Source of the DNA: Paraburkholderia xenovorans LB400
GTDB lineage: Bacteria > Pseudomonadota > Gammaproteobacteria > Burkholderiales > Burkholderiaceae
Direction of reading: 5' to 3'
DNA: 64,000 nt
NCBI RefSeq assembly: GCF_000013645.1
Contig: NC_007951.1
Location: 1,116,001-1,180,000, forward strand
Position numbers and translations under genes: made by a program
Shown: positions 41,099-51,403 of the stretch, in pieces
Layout: each line of letters opens with the position of its first letter
How positions within the stretch are numbered: the first letter of the stretch is position 1
The notes under the pieces: model-generated
The model's database searches: none
Seen by the model: the letters and a program-made list of their open reading frames with translations, nothing else
Told to the model about the DNA's origin: nothing

Positions 41099-41911
41099 CT
41101 ACTCACGTACCAGCACCACCAGTTTCAAATCCTCGCGATGCGCCGGCTTGAACGTGATCTGGTCGTACACGACGCGGCCGTCGCGCGGGTGATTGAACTC
41201 GCGCCGTCCACCTTCGCGGCCGCCCACGTCCTGCGACGCCCAGAAGCGCGCGAACGCGTCGCTCGCGGCCGTCAGCGAGTCGATCAGCGCGCGCGTGGGC
41301 GCGTCGTTCAGATGGCGGATCGAGTCGGCGCGGAATTCGGCGGCAAGCCGCCGCGCGCGCGTTTCCCAATCGACGATCAGCTCGCGCGCGGCCGGTTCGG
41401 TGAACGTGTAGCGCAGCAGATTGCGGTCGCGCGCGCCGTCCAGCCAGCCGACGAACAGATCGGCGGCGCGCGCGTTCCACGCGAGCGCATTCCACTGGCG
41501 GTCGAGCACGTAGGCCGGCGCGTTCACGAGCTGGACGGTTTCCAGCAGGGTGGCGGGCGCGTCGGCGGCGGCCGGATCGGGCTCCGCCGGGTCGCGCTGG
41601 GCGGCCAGTTCGAACAGATAGGCCCGCTCCGCGCGCGACAATTGCAGCGCGACCGCGATGCGCGCGAGCGCCTCGGCGGAAGCGGAAACCGGGCGCCCCT
41701 GTTCGATCCACGTGTACCAGGTCGGGCTCACGCCGCACAGTTGCGCGACTTCCTCGCGCCGCAATCCGGGCGTGCGGCGGCGCGGACCGGGCGGCAGGCC
41801 GACCGCTTGCGGCGAAAGCCGTTCGCGGTGAGCGCGGATGAAGTCGCCGAGCGCGTGGGCCGGGGTGGCGTCGAGTGGCGGCGGGTGGTCGGCGGAAGAC
41901 GGCGTGGTCAT
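41099..41911 (-). CDS. XRE-family regulator with MmyB-like ligand domain
   Basis: 270 residues. The N-terminal helix-turn-helix (about 22-85; LRREEVAQLCGVSPTWYTWI, EQGRPVSASAEALARIAVAL) is followed by the MmyB-type C-domain (VLDRQWNALAWNARAADLF, LRYTFTEPAARELIVDWE) that binds small, often fatty-acid-like ligands. It faces a methyltransferase gene across about 170 bases, a common pairing that suggests it controls that gene. The open frame continues upstream but the HTH protein starts at 41911. Confidence 0.9.
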   Translation of the reverse strand: MTTPSSADHPPPLDATPAHALGDFIRAHRERLSPQAVGLPPGPRRRTPGLRREEVAQLCGVSPTWYTWIEQGRPVSASAEALARIAVALQLSRAERAYLFELAAQRDPAEPDPAAADAPATLLETVQLVNAPAYVLDRQWNALAWNARAADLFVGWLDGARDRNLLRYTFTEPAARELIVDWETRARRLAAEFRADSIRHLNDAPTRALIDSLTAASDAFARFWASQDVGGREGGRREFNHPRDGRVVYDQITFKPAHREDLKLVVLVRE

Positions 41912-41963
41912 TCTGAGCGGGCGATGGGTGATGGGTCGACGAAGCGCAAGGAGGTAATAGCGA

Positions 41964-41994
41964 TACCAGAATAATCGCTTAACTTGTACTGGTA
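41964..41994. promoter_or_regulatory. inverted repeat between XRE regulator and methyltransferase, candidate operator
   Basis: TACCAG (41964-41969) and CTGGTA (41989-41994) are perfect reverse complements 19 bases apart, in the divergent region. Spacing fits a dimeric regulator on one DNA face. By position only. Confidence 0.35.
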
Positions 41995-42082
41995 CCCGGC
42001 GGGCTCTATTGTAGCGGCTCGTAGCGATTGAAAGGGCACGACGCCTGCCAGCGCTACCCGACACACCTAACCGGAGCCCACC

Positions 42083-42835
42083 ATGAAGCATCACGATCAG
42101 GTCGCCGACGCCTTCGGCTCGACCGCCGCCGCCTATCTGACGAGTCCGACGCATGCTACCGGCGCCGATCTGCGGACGCTGGCCGAAGCGATCGCGGCGA
42201 CGCCGGATGCAACGGTGCTCGACATGGGCTGCGGCGCGGGCCACGCGAGTTTCGCGGTGGCACCGCACGCGAAAGCCGTGGTCGCGTACGACATCGCGCC
42301 GCAAATGCTCGCGACCGTGGAAGGCGCAGCGAAGGAGCGCGGCCTCGCCAACATCCGCACGCAACAGGGCGCGGCCGAGGTGCTGCCGTTCGCCGACCAT
42401 TCGTTCGATTGGGTCATCAGCCGGATGAGCGCGCATCACTGGCACGACGTGCCGCTCGCGCTTGCCGAAGTGCGGCGCGTGCTGAAGCCGGGCGGCAAGG
42501 TGCTGTTCATCGATATCGCCGGCAGCGATCATCCACTGCTCGACACGCATATCCAGGCGATCGAGTTGTTGCGCGATGCCTCGCACATCCGCGATTACCG
42601 CGCCGACGAGTGGATCGCGTTGTTCGCCGCAGCCGGGTTCGGGGCAACGATTCGCGAACGCTGGCGCATCGATATCGAGTTCAGCTCGTGGGTGGCGCGC
42701 ATGCGCACGCCGGAGCCACGCGTGGTGGCGATTCGCTCGATGTGGGCGTCCGCGCCGGATGAAGTCCGTCAATATTTCGACGTGCAGGAAGACGGCTCGT
42801 TCAAGCTCGACGCGTTGATGATCGAGGCACAATGA
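42083..42835 (+). CDS. class I SAM-dependent methyltransferase
   Basis: 250 residues, UbiE/type 11-like. Motif I VLDMGCGAGHASFAV (45-59), motif II AVVAYDIAPQML, and EVRRVLKPGGKVLFIDIAG are intact. Cytoplasmic, no membrane segments. The substrate is unknown. It is divergent from the XRE regulator and ends at the hairpin shared with ppc. Confidence 0.88.
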   Translation: MKHHDQVADAFGSTAAAYLTSPTHATGADLRTLAEAIAATPDATVLDMGCGAGHASFAVAPHAKAVVAYDIAPQMLATVEGAAKERGLANIRTQQGAAEVLPFADHSFDWVISRMSAHHWHDVPLALAEVRRVLKPGGKVLFIDIAGSDHPLLDTHIQAIELLRDASHIRDYRADEWIALFAAAGFGATIRERWRIDIEFSSWVARMRTPEPRVVAIRSMWASAPDEVRQYFDVQEDGSFKLDALMIEAQ

Positions 42836-42840
42836 AAAAA

Positions 42841-42871
42841 GCCGGGCGCGACGTTCTTCGTCGCGCCCGGC
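42841..42871. terminator. bidirectional intrinsic terminator
   Basis: GCCGGGCGCGACG (42841-42853), loop TTCTT, CGTCGCGCCCGGC (42859-42871). On the minus strand a T6 run follows, terminating ppc; on the plus strand it ends the methyltransferase gene with a weaker T-tail. Confidence 0.9.
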
Positions 42872-42954
42872 TTCTGCCGTTAGCCGAATGCGGCAGTCAA
42901 CCAGGCGCGCCCCAACGTGTGCGCTCAGTTGCCTGCCATAAACGGCCTGCGTGC

Positions 42955-45900
42955 TTAGCCCGTATTGCGCAAGCCGGCCGCAATCCCGTTGATGCTCAAA
43001 TGAATCCCGCGCCGCACGCGCGCATTGGTGTCGCCCGCGCGGTGACGCTTGAGCAACTCCACCTGCAAGTGATTCAACGGATCGAGATACGGAAAGCGAT
43101 TCTTGATCGAACGCGCGAGCAGCGGATTCTCCGCCAGCCGCTCGCTCTTGCCCGTGATCTCCGACAACACCTTCGACGTACGCTCCCATTCCGCGACGAT
43201 TCGCTCGAACACGTGCTTGCGCAGCTTCTTGTCCGACACGAGCGCGGCGTAGCGCGAGGCGACGGCGAGGTCGGTCTTGGCCAGCACCATGTCCATGTTC
43301 GACAGCAGGTTCGCGAAGAACGGCCACGTCTTGTGCATTTTCTTCAGCAGCGCGAGACGGCGGGTGCGTTCGGCGTCGCTCGGCGCGCTGTCCAGATGCG
43401 CGGCGACCGCGCTGCCGAAACCGTACCAGCCGGTCAGCAGCAAACGGCATTGGCCCCACGAGAAACCCCACGGAATCGCGCGCAGATCTTCGATCTTGCG
43501 TTGCTTCGGATCCTGCAGTTTGCGCGAAGCCGGACGGCTGCCGATGTTCAATTCGGCGATCTCCGAGATCGGCGTCGACTCGAAGAAATACTCCTTGAAG
43601 CCGGGCGTTTCGTAGACCAGCGCGCGATAAGACGCCATTGCCGCGTCGGACAACTGCTGCATCGTTTCTTCGAACGCGGGCAGTTGCGCCGGCGCGATGC
43701 CGTGCGGCAGCAACGACGCTTCGAGCGTTGCGGCGACCACCGTTTCCAGATTGCGCCGGCCGATTTCCGGATTGCCGAACTTGCTCGCAATCACTTCGCC
43801 TTGCTCAGTCAAGCGGATCTGGCCGTCCACGGTGCCCGGCGGCTGCGACAGAATCGCCTGATAGGTCGGACCGCCGCCACGGCCCACGGTGCCTCCGCGT
43901 CCATGAAACAGACGCAGCGTCACGCCGCGTTCGTTGAACAGCGACACCAGCGCGAGTTCGGCGCGGTACAACTCCCAGTTCGACGTGAGGAAGCCGCCGT
44001 CCTTGTTGCTGTCCGAATAGCCGAGCATGACTTCCTGCTCGTTGCCTTGATGTTCGATCAGCGCATCGACGCCCGGCAGTGCGATCAGATCGCGCATGAT
44101 ATGCGGCGCGTTGCGCAAGTCGGGAATCGTCTCGAACAGCGGAATCACCATCAGACCCGCTTGAGCCGGATCGTTCGCATTGCCGAGGCAACCGCGCAGC
44201 AGGCCGGTTTCCTTTTGCAGCAACATCACTTCGACCAGATCGCTGACGGTCTCCGTGTGCGAAATGATGTAGTTGCGCACCGCGCGCGCGCCGAACTTTT
44301 CGCGCGTGACGCGCGCTTCTTCGAGCACGCCGAGCTCGCTCTTCACGAGGTCCGAATACTCCGCGAACGGCAGACGCAACGGACGCGGCTGCGCCAGTTC
44401 CGAGAGCAGCACGTTGAGCTTGTCCGCTTCGGGGAGCTCCGCATAGTTTTCTTCGACGCCTGCGCGCCTGAGCAGTTCGGTGATCACCGCCTCGTGAACG
44501 TCCGAGCTCTGGCGCAAGTCGATGCTCGCCAGATGGAAGCCGAACACTTCAGCGGCCCGCGCGAGCGGCGACAGACGCGGTGCGGCGAGCGGCGCGCCGT
44601 GATGCTCGGCGAGCGAATCGATCAGCACGTGCAGGTCGCGCACGAATTCGGCGGAGTCCGCGTACGGCTTGGCGCGCACCGGCGCCGCGCCGCGGCCCGC
44701 GCTGCGCACCGGCACGCTGCCTTCGCCGAGGCGCACGCGCGCGCTTGCCGCGAGCCGCGTGTACATGCCGATCAACGCGCGGCGATACGGCTCGTCCGTG
44801 CGATGCGGCGACTGGTCGGGCGAAACGGCTGCGAGTTCCTTCAACGCGTCGCTGGCGCCGGCCAGCAGGTTCGACACCGACAGCTCGGCGCCCAGCTTGT
44901 GCACCTGCTCCATGTAATGCTCGAAGATCACCGCGGCCTGGCGGGTGATCGCGTTTTCGAGCGTTTCGGCCGTGACGTTCGGATTGCCGTCGCGGTCGCC
45001 GCCGATCCAGCTGCCCATCTGGAAGAACGGCGGCAGGCGCGCTTCGAGGCCGTGCTCGGCGAGCGCTTCTTCGATATCGGCGTAGAGCGCCGGGATTTCT
45101 TCGAGGAAGGTGGCGCGGTAGTACGACAGCGCGTTTTCGATTTCGTCGGCCACGGAGAGGCGCGAATCGCGCAGCATGCGCGTTTGCCACAGCGACGTGA
45201 CGCGGGCGCGCAGCATCGCTTCGTTGTGCGCGCGTTCGCGGTCGGTCAACTGCTGGTCGCGTTCCGCGAGCAGCCGGGCGACGTCGTGCTGCGCGTCGAG
45301 AATGCTCTTGCGCTGCACTTCGGTCGGGTGCGCGGTGAGCACCGGCACGATCAGCGCGTTGTTGAAGAACTCTTGCAGGACCGGCGTGGCGGCTGCGCCG
45401 GCTTCGACGAGGCGTTCGAGCGAGTGGGCAATCGTGCCCGGCTGCGAGGTCGAGCCGGCCAGTTCGTGAATCCTGTGACGGCGATTGCGGTGGCGGTCTT
45501 CCGCAATGTTCGCGAGATGCGAAAAATAGCTGAAGGCGCGCACCACGCTGACCGTCTGTTCCGGGCTCAGCGAGCGCAGCTTCTTGTCGAGCGTCTGCGC
45601 GGCGGCGCTGTCGTCTTCGCGGCGAAAGCGCACGGCCGTCTGGCGGATCGTTTCGACCACGTCGAACACCGCGTCGCCTTCCTGCTCGCGCAGCACGTCG
45701 CCGAGCAGGCGTCCCAGATAACGGATGTCCTGGAACAGCGGATGGTCCTTGTCCTCGCGCGTGCGGCCATTGGCTTTCGGCGCGGGCGCTTGCGCCGACG
45801 CGGGCTGCCGCGCGGACGCGTTCGCCGCCTGCGGTGCGGCGGTAACGATCTTGATCTTCGAGGAGCCGGCCTTGGCCGGTTTTTGCGCCTGGGCCGTGGT

Positions 45901-46149
45901 TGCGGCTTGCGTCGTCTTATCCGATCTGACTGCCTTCACAGCCTTGTCCGTCTTGACGGGCGTGGAGGTTTTGGCGGCCTTGCCGGCTTTGGCGGCGTGC
46001 GCGGCCTGAGCGGATTTGCCGGCGCGTTTGGCCGATGTCGGCTCAGCAGCGGCCGTGGCGGAGGCGGCGGGCTTGGCGGCTTCAGCCGCTTGAGCGTTGG
46101 GCGATGCAGTGTTGCGGCGGGCAGGGCGCGCCGGTCCGGAAGACGTCAC
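42955..46149 (-). CDS. ppc: phosphoenolpyruvate carboxylase with Ala/Lys-rich N-terminal tail
   Basis: Carboxylates PEP to oxaloacetate, refilling the TCA cycle; cytoplasmic. The enzyme proper begins near residue 131 ([19 protein letters not shown]) and has [13 protein letters not shown] (catalytic His), [18 protein letters not shown] and [20 protein letters not shown], ending RNTG. At 1064 residues it is far longer than the E. coli enzyme (883) because of a 130-residue tail rich in Ala, Lys, Thr and Pro, with histone-H1-like AAK/KAGKAAK repeats. I use the GTG at 46149 with GAGGAAA; a GTG at residue 71 is an alternative. The 408 bases to hemC hold no gene. Confidence 0.95.
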   Translation of the reverse strand: MTSSGPARPARRNTASPNAQAAEAAKPAASATAAAEPTSAKRAGKSAQAAHAAKAGKAAKTSTPVKTDKAVKAVRSDKTTQAATTAQAQKPAKAGSSKIKIVTAAPQAANASARQPASAQAPAPKANGRTREDKDHPLFQDIRYLGRLLGDVLREQEGDAVFDVVETIRQTAVRFRREDDSAAAQTLDKKLRSLSPEQTVSVVRAFSYFSHLANIAEDRHRNRRHRIHELAGSTSQPGTIAHSLERLVEAGAAATPVLQEFFNNALIVPVLTAHPTEVQRKSILDAQHDVARLLAERDQQLTDRERAHNEAMLRARVTSLWQTRMLRDSRLSVADEIENALSYYRATFLEEIPALYADIEEALAEHGLEARLPPFFQMGSWIGGDRDGNPNVTAETLENAITRQAAVIFEHYMEQVHKLGAELSVSNLLAGASDALKELAAVSPDQSPHRTDEPYRRALIGMYTRLAASARVRLGEGSVPVRSAGRGAAPVRAKPYADSAEFVRDLHVLIDSLAEHHGAPLAAPRLSPLARAAEVFGFHLASIDLRQSSDVHEAVITELLRRAGVEENYAELPEADKLNVLLSELAQPRPLRLPFAEYSDLVKSELGVLEEARVTREKFGARAVRNYIISHTETVSDLVEVMLLQKETGLLRGCLGNANDPAQAGLMVIPLFETIPDLRNAPHIMRDLIALPGVDALIEHQGNEQEVMLGYSDSNKDGGFLTSNWELYRAELALVSLFNERGVTLRLFHGRGGTVGRGGGPTYQAILSQPPGTVDGQIRLTEQGEVIASKFGNPEIGRRNLETVVAATLEASLLPHGIAPAQLPAFEETMQQLSDAAMASYRALVYETPGFKEYFFESTPISEIAELNIGSRPASRKLQDPKQRKIEDLRAIPWGFSWGQCRLLLTGWYGFGSAVAAHLDSAPSDAERTRRLALLKKMHKTWPFFANLLSNMDMVLAKTDLAVASRYAALVSDKKLRKHVFERIVAEWERTSKVLSEITGKSERLAENPLLARSIKNRFPYLDPLNHLQVELLKRHRAGDTNARVRRGIHLSINGIAAGLRNTG

Positions 46150-46492
46150 GATGGGTTTCCTCAGGGAAGCCAGGGTCTGTTGAGTGATGAACAGCTACTG
46201 CGGAACTGCACTATGAACTGCAACGTGAACAGCAAGGGAACTGCGCGAAACGGTATGCGCCGATGGCGATACGCCTGAGAGTGACTGCGCGCCTGAACGG
46301 TGCCATGCCTTTGCACGACAACGACACTCACGTGAGGCACCTGCGGCGCATTGCACCGCATTGCATCATCCCGCATGCCGCAGCCCGGTGCGCGAACGAC
46401 CGTGCGTGGACAGGCAGGGATGGGGCCGGCGCGCGCCGCGCGAAGCCCGTCTCCTCCATCGATACCGCTTCAGCACGGCGCCCCGCCGCGTC

Positions 46493-46519
46493 TTGAGACG
46501 CTAGGGCGCGTGCTAACAT
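46493..46519 (+). promoter_or_regulatory. candidate hemC promoter
   Basis: TTGAGA (46493-46498), 15-base spacer, TAACAT (46514-46519) with an upstream TG (extended -10). The ATG is 38 bases on. The short spacer lowers confidence. Confidence 0.45.
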
Positions 46520-46557
46520 TGATTGTTATTACATCCCGTCATTCGATCAGCAAGCTA

Positions 46558-47556
46558 ATGAACACCGAGACGTTTTCCACGCCACCCCACACGCTTGTGA
46601 TTGCGTCGCGAGAGAGCCGCCTGGCCATGTGGCAAGCGGAGCATGTGCGATGTGCGCTGCACAAATTATATCCATCTTGTGACGTAAAAATCCTCGGAAT
46701 GACAACACGTGGCGATCAAATTCTCGATCGCACTTTGTCGAAGGTTGGCGGCAAGGGCCTCTTCGTCAAGGAACTGGAAGCCGCGCTTGCCGACGGCCGC
46801 GCCGATCTCGCCGTGCATTCGCTCAAAGACGTGCCGATGGCATTGCCCGAAGGCTTTGCGCTATCCACCATCATGGAACGCGAAGATCCGCGCGACGCAC
46901 TGGTTTCCAATACGTACGACTCGCTTGCCGCGTTGCCGGAAGGCGCCGTGGTCGGCACCTCCAGCCTGCGCCGCGAGGCGATGCTGCGCATGCGCTATCC
47001 GCATCTCGAAGTGCGGCCTTTGCGCGGCAATCTGGACACGCGCCTCGCCAAACTCGATCGCGGCGATTACGCGGCGATCATTCTGGCGGCGGCCGGGCTG
47101 AAGCGCCTGGGTCTCGGCGAGCGTATCCGCGCGTTGCTCGATCCCGAAGACAGCTTGCCCGCAGCGGGGCAAGGCGCGCTCGGCATCGAGATTCGCGCCG
47201 ACCGCGCGGAACTCGCGGCATGGCTCGCGCCGCTGCATCACGAACACACGGCCGCAGCCGTCGAAGCGGAGCGCATGGTCTCGCGCGCGCTCGGCGGCAG
47301 TTGCGAAGTGCCGCTCGCCGCCTATGCCACATGGCATGACGGCGCGCTGCATCTGCGCGGCATCGTGGCGACGCCGGACGGCCAGCGCGTGCTGAGCGCG
47401 CAGGCGTCGGCGCCGGCAACCAGCGTCGAGCAGGCTATCGCGCTCGGCCAGGAAGTCGCGGGCGCGCTCGAGCAGCAAGGCGCGATGGAGATCGTTCGCG
47501 CACTCGGCGCCGCCAACGGCGCGGCTGCGGCGGACAGCGCGGTGACCGGCGAGTGA
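46558..47556 (+). CDS. hemC: hydroxymethylbilane synthase (porphobilinogen deaminase)
   Basis: Joins four porphobilinogens into hydroxymethylbilane; cytoplasmic, 332 residues. [16 protein letters not shown], the catalytic Asp in VHSLKDVPM, and the cofactor Cys in [12 protein letters not shown] are intact. The tail is Ala-rich. Its stop overlaps the hemDX start (TGATG), so the genes are translationally coupled. Confidence 0.97.
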   Translation: MNTETFSTPPHTLVIASRESRLAMWQAEHVRCALHKLYPSCDVKILGMTTRGDQILDRTLSKVGGKGLFVKELEAALADGRADLAVHSLKDVPMALPEGFALSTIMEREDPRDALVSNTYDSLAALPEGAVVGTSSLRREAMLRMRYPHLEVRPLRGNLDTRLAKLDRGDYAAIILAAAGLKRLGLGERIRALLDPEDSLPAAGQGALGIEIRADRAELAAWLAPLHHEHTAAAVEAERMVSRALGGSCEVPLAAYATWHDGALHLRGIVATPDGQRVLSAQASAPATSVEQAIALGQEVAGALEQQGAMEIVRALGAANGAAAADSAVTGE

Positions 47557-49574
47557 TGGCGGCCGATATCCCCGGCAACGCATCTCCATCCGTCGACAAG
47601 GCGGCGTTCACGGTCGTGATTACGCGACCGGCCGGTCAGTCAAACGAACTGATCGCACGGCTCGCCGCCGCAGGCATCGCCACGCTCGACTTTCCGCTGA
47701 TCGACGTCGCGCCCGTCACGGACGAGGCTCCATTGCGCGCGGCGTTGAGTTCGCTCGAACGCTATGCGCTCGTCGTGTTCGTGTCGCCGAATGCCGTCGA
47801 TTACGCCTTCGCCCGCAGCGATACGATCTGGCCGCATGCGCTGCCGATCGGCGTGGTCGGTCCGGGCAGCGTGCAGGCGCTGGCGCGTCACGGCGTGACC
47901 TCGCCGGCATACAACGTGATCAGCCCGCCGTCCGGCACCGACGAAGAAACCGCGCGCTTCGATTCCGAAGGCCTCTTCGCGGCGATCGACACGGCGCTCG
48001 GCGCGACGAACCTGGAAGGCAAACGCGTGCTGATCGTGCGCGGCGACGGTGGGCGCGAGTGGCTGGCCGAGCGTCTGCGCGAAGCCGGCGCCGAAGTCGA
48101 GACCGTCGCGGCGTACCGGCGCCTCGTGCCGGAACCGTCGATAGGCGGCTGGGCGCGTGTGCACGAATTGCTCGCGGGCGCGCCGCACGCGTGGCTGCTC
48201 ACCAGTTCCGAAGGCGTGCGCAATCTGCACGAACTGGCGCAAGACCACCTCACCGCCGACGAAATCTCTCAACTCAAACGCGCCGCGCTCGTCACGCCGC
48301 ATCCCCGGATCGCGCAGACCGCGCGGGCATTGGGTTTTGATAGCATTACGGTGTCCGGCGCGGGCGACGAGCGCATTGTCCGCACCCTGCTTGCCGCCGT
48401 CCCGACCGTAGTTCAACCGGTACCGTCCAACCCGGCTCATTCACCGGCTAAATCACGCATGACTGAAACGAACGCATCCACGAACGCTTCACCCCAGCCT
48501 GCCGCGACCACTGCGTTGCCGCCGAATCCACCCTTCACGCCCTACGAAGCGCAAAAGCGCCATAGCGCGAGCGGACCGCTGCTGTGGTTTGTCGTCGTGA
48601 TCATTGCTTGTGCTGCGGGCGTGGGCGGCTATGCGCTCAATCGCAAGGTGGAGCGCACCGAGCAGCAACTGGTGCAGCGCCAGCAGGCCAACGACACGCA
48701 GACCAACGAGCTGCGCATCAAGACGGAGCAGGCGCTCGCCACCGTGCATCAGTCGGACTCGCAGGTCGCGCAACTCGAAGGCAAGCTCGCCGATGCGCAA
48801 ACCGCGCAGCAGGCGTTACAACAGCAATACGCGGATCTCGCGCGCAATCGCGACGACTGGACGCTCGCCGAAGTCGGCCAGATGCTCTCCGCCGCCAGCC
48901 AGCAGTTGCAGCTCACCGGCAACACGCAGCTCGCGCTGTTCGCGCTGCAAAGCGCCGACACGCGCCTCGCCGCGTCGGACAGCCCGCAGGCGATCGCCGT
49001 GCGCAAGGCCATCGCGCAGGACATCGACAAATTGAAGGCCGCGCCTTCCACCGACCTCACGGGCATGGCCATCAAGCTCGACAACGCGATCGACCAGGTG
49101 GACAGCCTGCCGCTCTCGGGCGAAGCCCCGATCGCCCATGCCACGCCGCACGCCGCGACGTGGGCCGATACGGCCAAGGTGGCCGCGGCCACCGGCGAGC
49201 CGCGCTGGAAGGTGTGGTGGCGCGAGGTGAGCACCGGCATCGGCCAGCAGTTGACTAGCCTCGTGCAGGTGCGCCGTATCGACAACGCCGACGCGATGCT
49301 GGTCACGCCCGATCAGGGCTACTTCGTGCGCGAGAATCTGAAGCTGCGTTTGCTGTCCGCGCGCCTCGCCTTGCTTTCGCGCAACGAGACCACGCTGAAG
49401 TCCGACCTGCTCGCGGCGCAGAATGCGCTCACGCGCTACTTCGACAACTCGTCGAAGAAAACGCAGACCGTGAGCGATCTCGTCAAGCAGGTGCAGGCGG
49501 GCTCGGCCGCGGTTGAGCTGCCGAATCTGAACACGAGCCTGCAGGCCGTCAATCAATACCGGAGCCGGGGTTAA
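47556..49574 (+). CDS. hemDX: uroporphyrinogen-III synthase fused to HemX membrane domain
   Basis: 672 residues. Residues 1-283 are HemD, which closes hydroxymethylbilane to uroporphyrinogen III (ITRPAGQSNELIARL, FVSPNAVDYAF, LLTSSEGVRNLHEL). A Pro/Ala/Thr linker (284-340) leads to one membrane helix (341-360, LLWFVVVIIACAAGVGGYAL) and a coiled coil plus HemX domain (about 362-672). A Met at residue 302 (48459) could be an internal HemX start but has no ribosome-binding site. The fusion ties the soluble enzyme to the membrane. Confidence 0.93.
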   Translation: MAADIPGNASPSVDKAAFTVVITRPAGQSNELIARLAAAGIATLDFPLIDVAPVTDEAPLRAALSSLERYALVVFVSPNAVDYAFARSDTIWPHALPIGVVGPGSVQALARHGVTSPAYNVISPPSGTDEETARFDSEGLFAAIDTALGATNLEGKRVLIVRGDGGREWLAERLREAGAEVETVAAYRRLVPEPSIGGWARVHELLAGAPHAWLLTSSEGVRNLHELAQDHLTADEISQLKRAALVTPHPRIAQTARALGFDSITVSGAGDERIVRTLLAAVPTVVQPVPSNPAHSPAKSRMTETNASTNASPQPAATTALPPNPPFTPYEAQKRHSASGPLLWFVVVIIACAAGVGGYALNRKVERTEQQLVQRQQANDTQTNELRIKTEQALATVHQSDSQVAQLEGKLADAQTAQQALQQQYADLARNRDDWTLAEVGQMLSAASQQLQLTGNTQLALFALQSADTRLAASDSPQAIAVRKAIAQDIDKLKAAPSTDLTGMAIKLDNAIDQVDSLPLSGEAPIAHATPHAATWADTAKVAAATGEPRWKVWWREVSTGIGQQLTSLVQVRRIDNADAMLVTPDQGYFVRENLKLRLLSARLALLSRNETTLKSDLLAAQNALTRYFDNSSKKTQTVSDLVKQVQAGSAAVELPNLNTSLQAVNQYRSRG

Positions 49575-49576
49575 TC

Positions 49577-50767
49577 ATGGCGATCCGGGGACTTCTATGG
49601 CTTGCGTTGCTGTTCGTCATCGCGGTGGTGCTGGCGGTGGTGGGACGCTTCGACATGGGCCAGGTGCTGCTGATCTATCCGCCGTACCGCGTGGACATGT
49701 CATTGAATCTGTTCGTGGTCGGGCTGGTGGTGCTGTTCATTCTGCTGTACGCGCTGCTGCGCATCTTCCGCAATATCTGGCGCATGCCGCAGCGCGTAGC
49801 CGCGTATCGCGCGCGTTCGCGTGTCGCGAAGGCGCATGCCGCGCTGCGTGACGCGATCGGCAATCTGTACGCGGGGCGTTTTTCGCGCGCTGAAAAAGCC
49901 GCCAAAGACGCACTCGCGAACGGCGACAACAAGGGCGCGGCCGGTTTGATCGCCGCCACCGCCGCGCACCGCATGCATGAATATGCGCGACGCGACGAAT
50001 GGCTCGCGCAGATCAAGGAAGCCGACTGGCAGGACGCCCGCCTGATGGCCACCGCCGACATGCGTGCCGACGGCCGCGACGCGGACGGCGCGCTGGCCGC
50101 GCTGACCGAAATGCAGTCGCAAGGCGCGCGGCGGATTCACGCGCAGCAGATCACGTTGCGCGCGCAACAGCAGTTGAAGAACTGGGGCGAGGTGCTCAAG
50201 CTCGTCAAGACGCTGGAAAAACGCGAAGCGATTCATCCGGCCGTGGCGGTGCGCTTGCGTCAGATCGCGGCGGAAAACCTGTTGCGTGACCGGCGCCACA
50301 ATGCCGACGCGCTGCTGGAGTTGTGGAATTCGCTGTCGGCCACCGAACGCCATTCGCCGCGTCTCGCGGATCTCGCCGCCGAGTTGCTGGTGGCGCTGAA
50401 CCGTCCGCAGGAAGCGCGCAAGATCGTCGAGGAAGCGCTGGCGCAAAACTGGGACGCGCGTTTGCTGCGCCGCTATCCGGATACGGCGGGCGGCGACGCG
50501 TTGCCGCTGATTCAGAAGGCCGAAGCGTGGCAGAAGGATCGTCCGGAAGATGCGGACCTGATGTTCGCGCTGGGCCGCTTGTGCCTGCATCAGCAACTGT
50601 GGGGCAAGGCGCAATCGTTCCTCGAACGCGCGCTGAAACTCGCGGACAACGAGACGCTGAAGATTCGCTCGCATCGCGCGTTGGCGCGTTTGCATGAACA
50701 GCTCGGCGATACGGAGAAGGCGAGCCAGCATTATCGCGAGAGTGCGTTGGCGATGAATATTGTTTGA
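49577..50767 (+). CDS. hemY: haem biosynthesis membrane protein HemY
   Basis: 396 residues, proteobacterial HemY (not the protoporphyrinogen oxidase of the same name). Two N-terminal membrane segments (about 4-20 and 42-60), then TPR-like helices (RVAKAHAALRDAIGNLYAGR, ALGRLCLHQQLWGKAQSFLE). It begins 2 bases after hemDX. Probable scaffold for haem enzymes; role not fully known. Confidence 0.93.
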   Translation: MAIRGLLWLALLFVIAVVLAVVGRFDMGQVLLIYPPYRVDMSLNLFVVGLVVLFILLYALLRIFRNIWRMPQRVAAYRARSRVAKAHAALRDAIGNLYAGRFSRAEKAAKDALANGDNKGAAGLIAATAAHRMHEYARRDEWLAQIKEADWQDARLMATADMRADGRDADGALAALTEMQSQGARRIHAQQITLRAQQQLKNWGEVLKLVKTLEKREAIHPAVAVRLRQIAAENLLRDRRHNADALLELWNSLSATERHSPRLADLAAELLVALNRPQEARKIVEEALAQNWDARLLRRYPDTAGGDALPLIQKAEAWQKDRPEDADLMFALGRLCLHQQLWGKAQSFLERALKLADNETLKIRSHRALARLHEQLGDTEKASQHYRESALAMNIV

Positions 50768-50852
50768 GGGTTTTTGGGGCGGCGTGTTTGTTCTTGGTGC
50801 GCTGCTTTGAGAGATTGAGGCGGCTGGGTTTAGTTCATGAGTTGATGTGTTG

Positions 50853-50887
50853 ATGGCCGCAGCGGTTGCTGCGGCCATTTGTTTTTG
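50853..50887 (+). terminator. intrinsic terminator after hemY
   Basis: ATGGCCGCAGC (50853-50863), loop GGTT, GCTGCGGCCAT (50868-50878), then TTGTTTTTG. It ends hemC-hemDX-hemY. Confidence 0.88.
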
Positions 50888-50938
50888 TGCTGGCGGTTGC
50901 CTGTTATGCGAGGCTCGATTTGATCGCTTGGTGCGGTC

Positions 50939-51403
50939 TTAGTGCGGCGCGGTGGACGGCGGTTGCACGGTAGCGGACGGCGATTCGATCGTGCTTTGCG
51001 TGGATGGCTTTTTGCGGGGCGACGCTTTTGTTGCTTCGATCGACGCCTCTGCTCGCTGCGACGCTTTAGTCAGCAAGTTCGTCGCATGCTGCGCCGTGAG
51101 GCGGCTGCGCGCGACGCCCTTCGCGTCGAGTGCAATCACCTGGAACAACTCGCGGTCGTATTCGAGATCCTGCTGATACTGCTCGGCCGTGTCCACCAGC
51201 AATTCGAGCAGCGTCTGACGACGCTTTCTTTCGTCGTGGGTAATCGCAGGATTTCTAACTATCGATGACGCCAGTGTGATCAACGTGTCCAGTTGACCCA
51301 GCTGCCGGTCGCATAAATCGAACGCGGAAAGGGCAAGCTTTTCGTACTGGAGTGCGTCGACGGGCGGACGTGACGCCGGTTGAGTTTTGACGGGCCTGGT
51401 CAT
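50939..51403 (-). CDS. hypothetical protein, alpha-helical
   Basis: Not recognised. 154 residues from an ATG preceded by AAGGAGAT. The middle (about 15-120) looks all-helical, with heptad-like leucines (DLCDRQLGQLDTLITLASSI, TLLELLVDTAEQYQQDLEYD); the tail is Lys/Ser/Thr/Pro-rich and probably disordered. No signal peptide or catalytic motif. It lies behind a 220-base structured leader with internal complementarity to its translation-start region, so it may be under RNA-level control. Confidence 0.65.
   Translation of the reverse strand: MTRPVKTQPASRPPVDALQYEKLALSAFDLCDRQLGQLDTLITLASSIVRNPAITHDERKRRQTLLELLVDTAEQYQQDLEYDRELFQVIALDAKGVARSRLTAQHATNLLTKASQRAEASIEATKASPRKKPSTQSTIESPSATVQPPSTAPH

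Noticed and set aside
42832..46278. Very long plus-strand open frame opposite ppc
   Set aside because: Mirror of a GC-rich gene: Arg/His/Gln-rich, no family features, while the minus strand is plainly PEP carboxylase.
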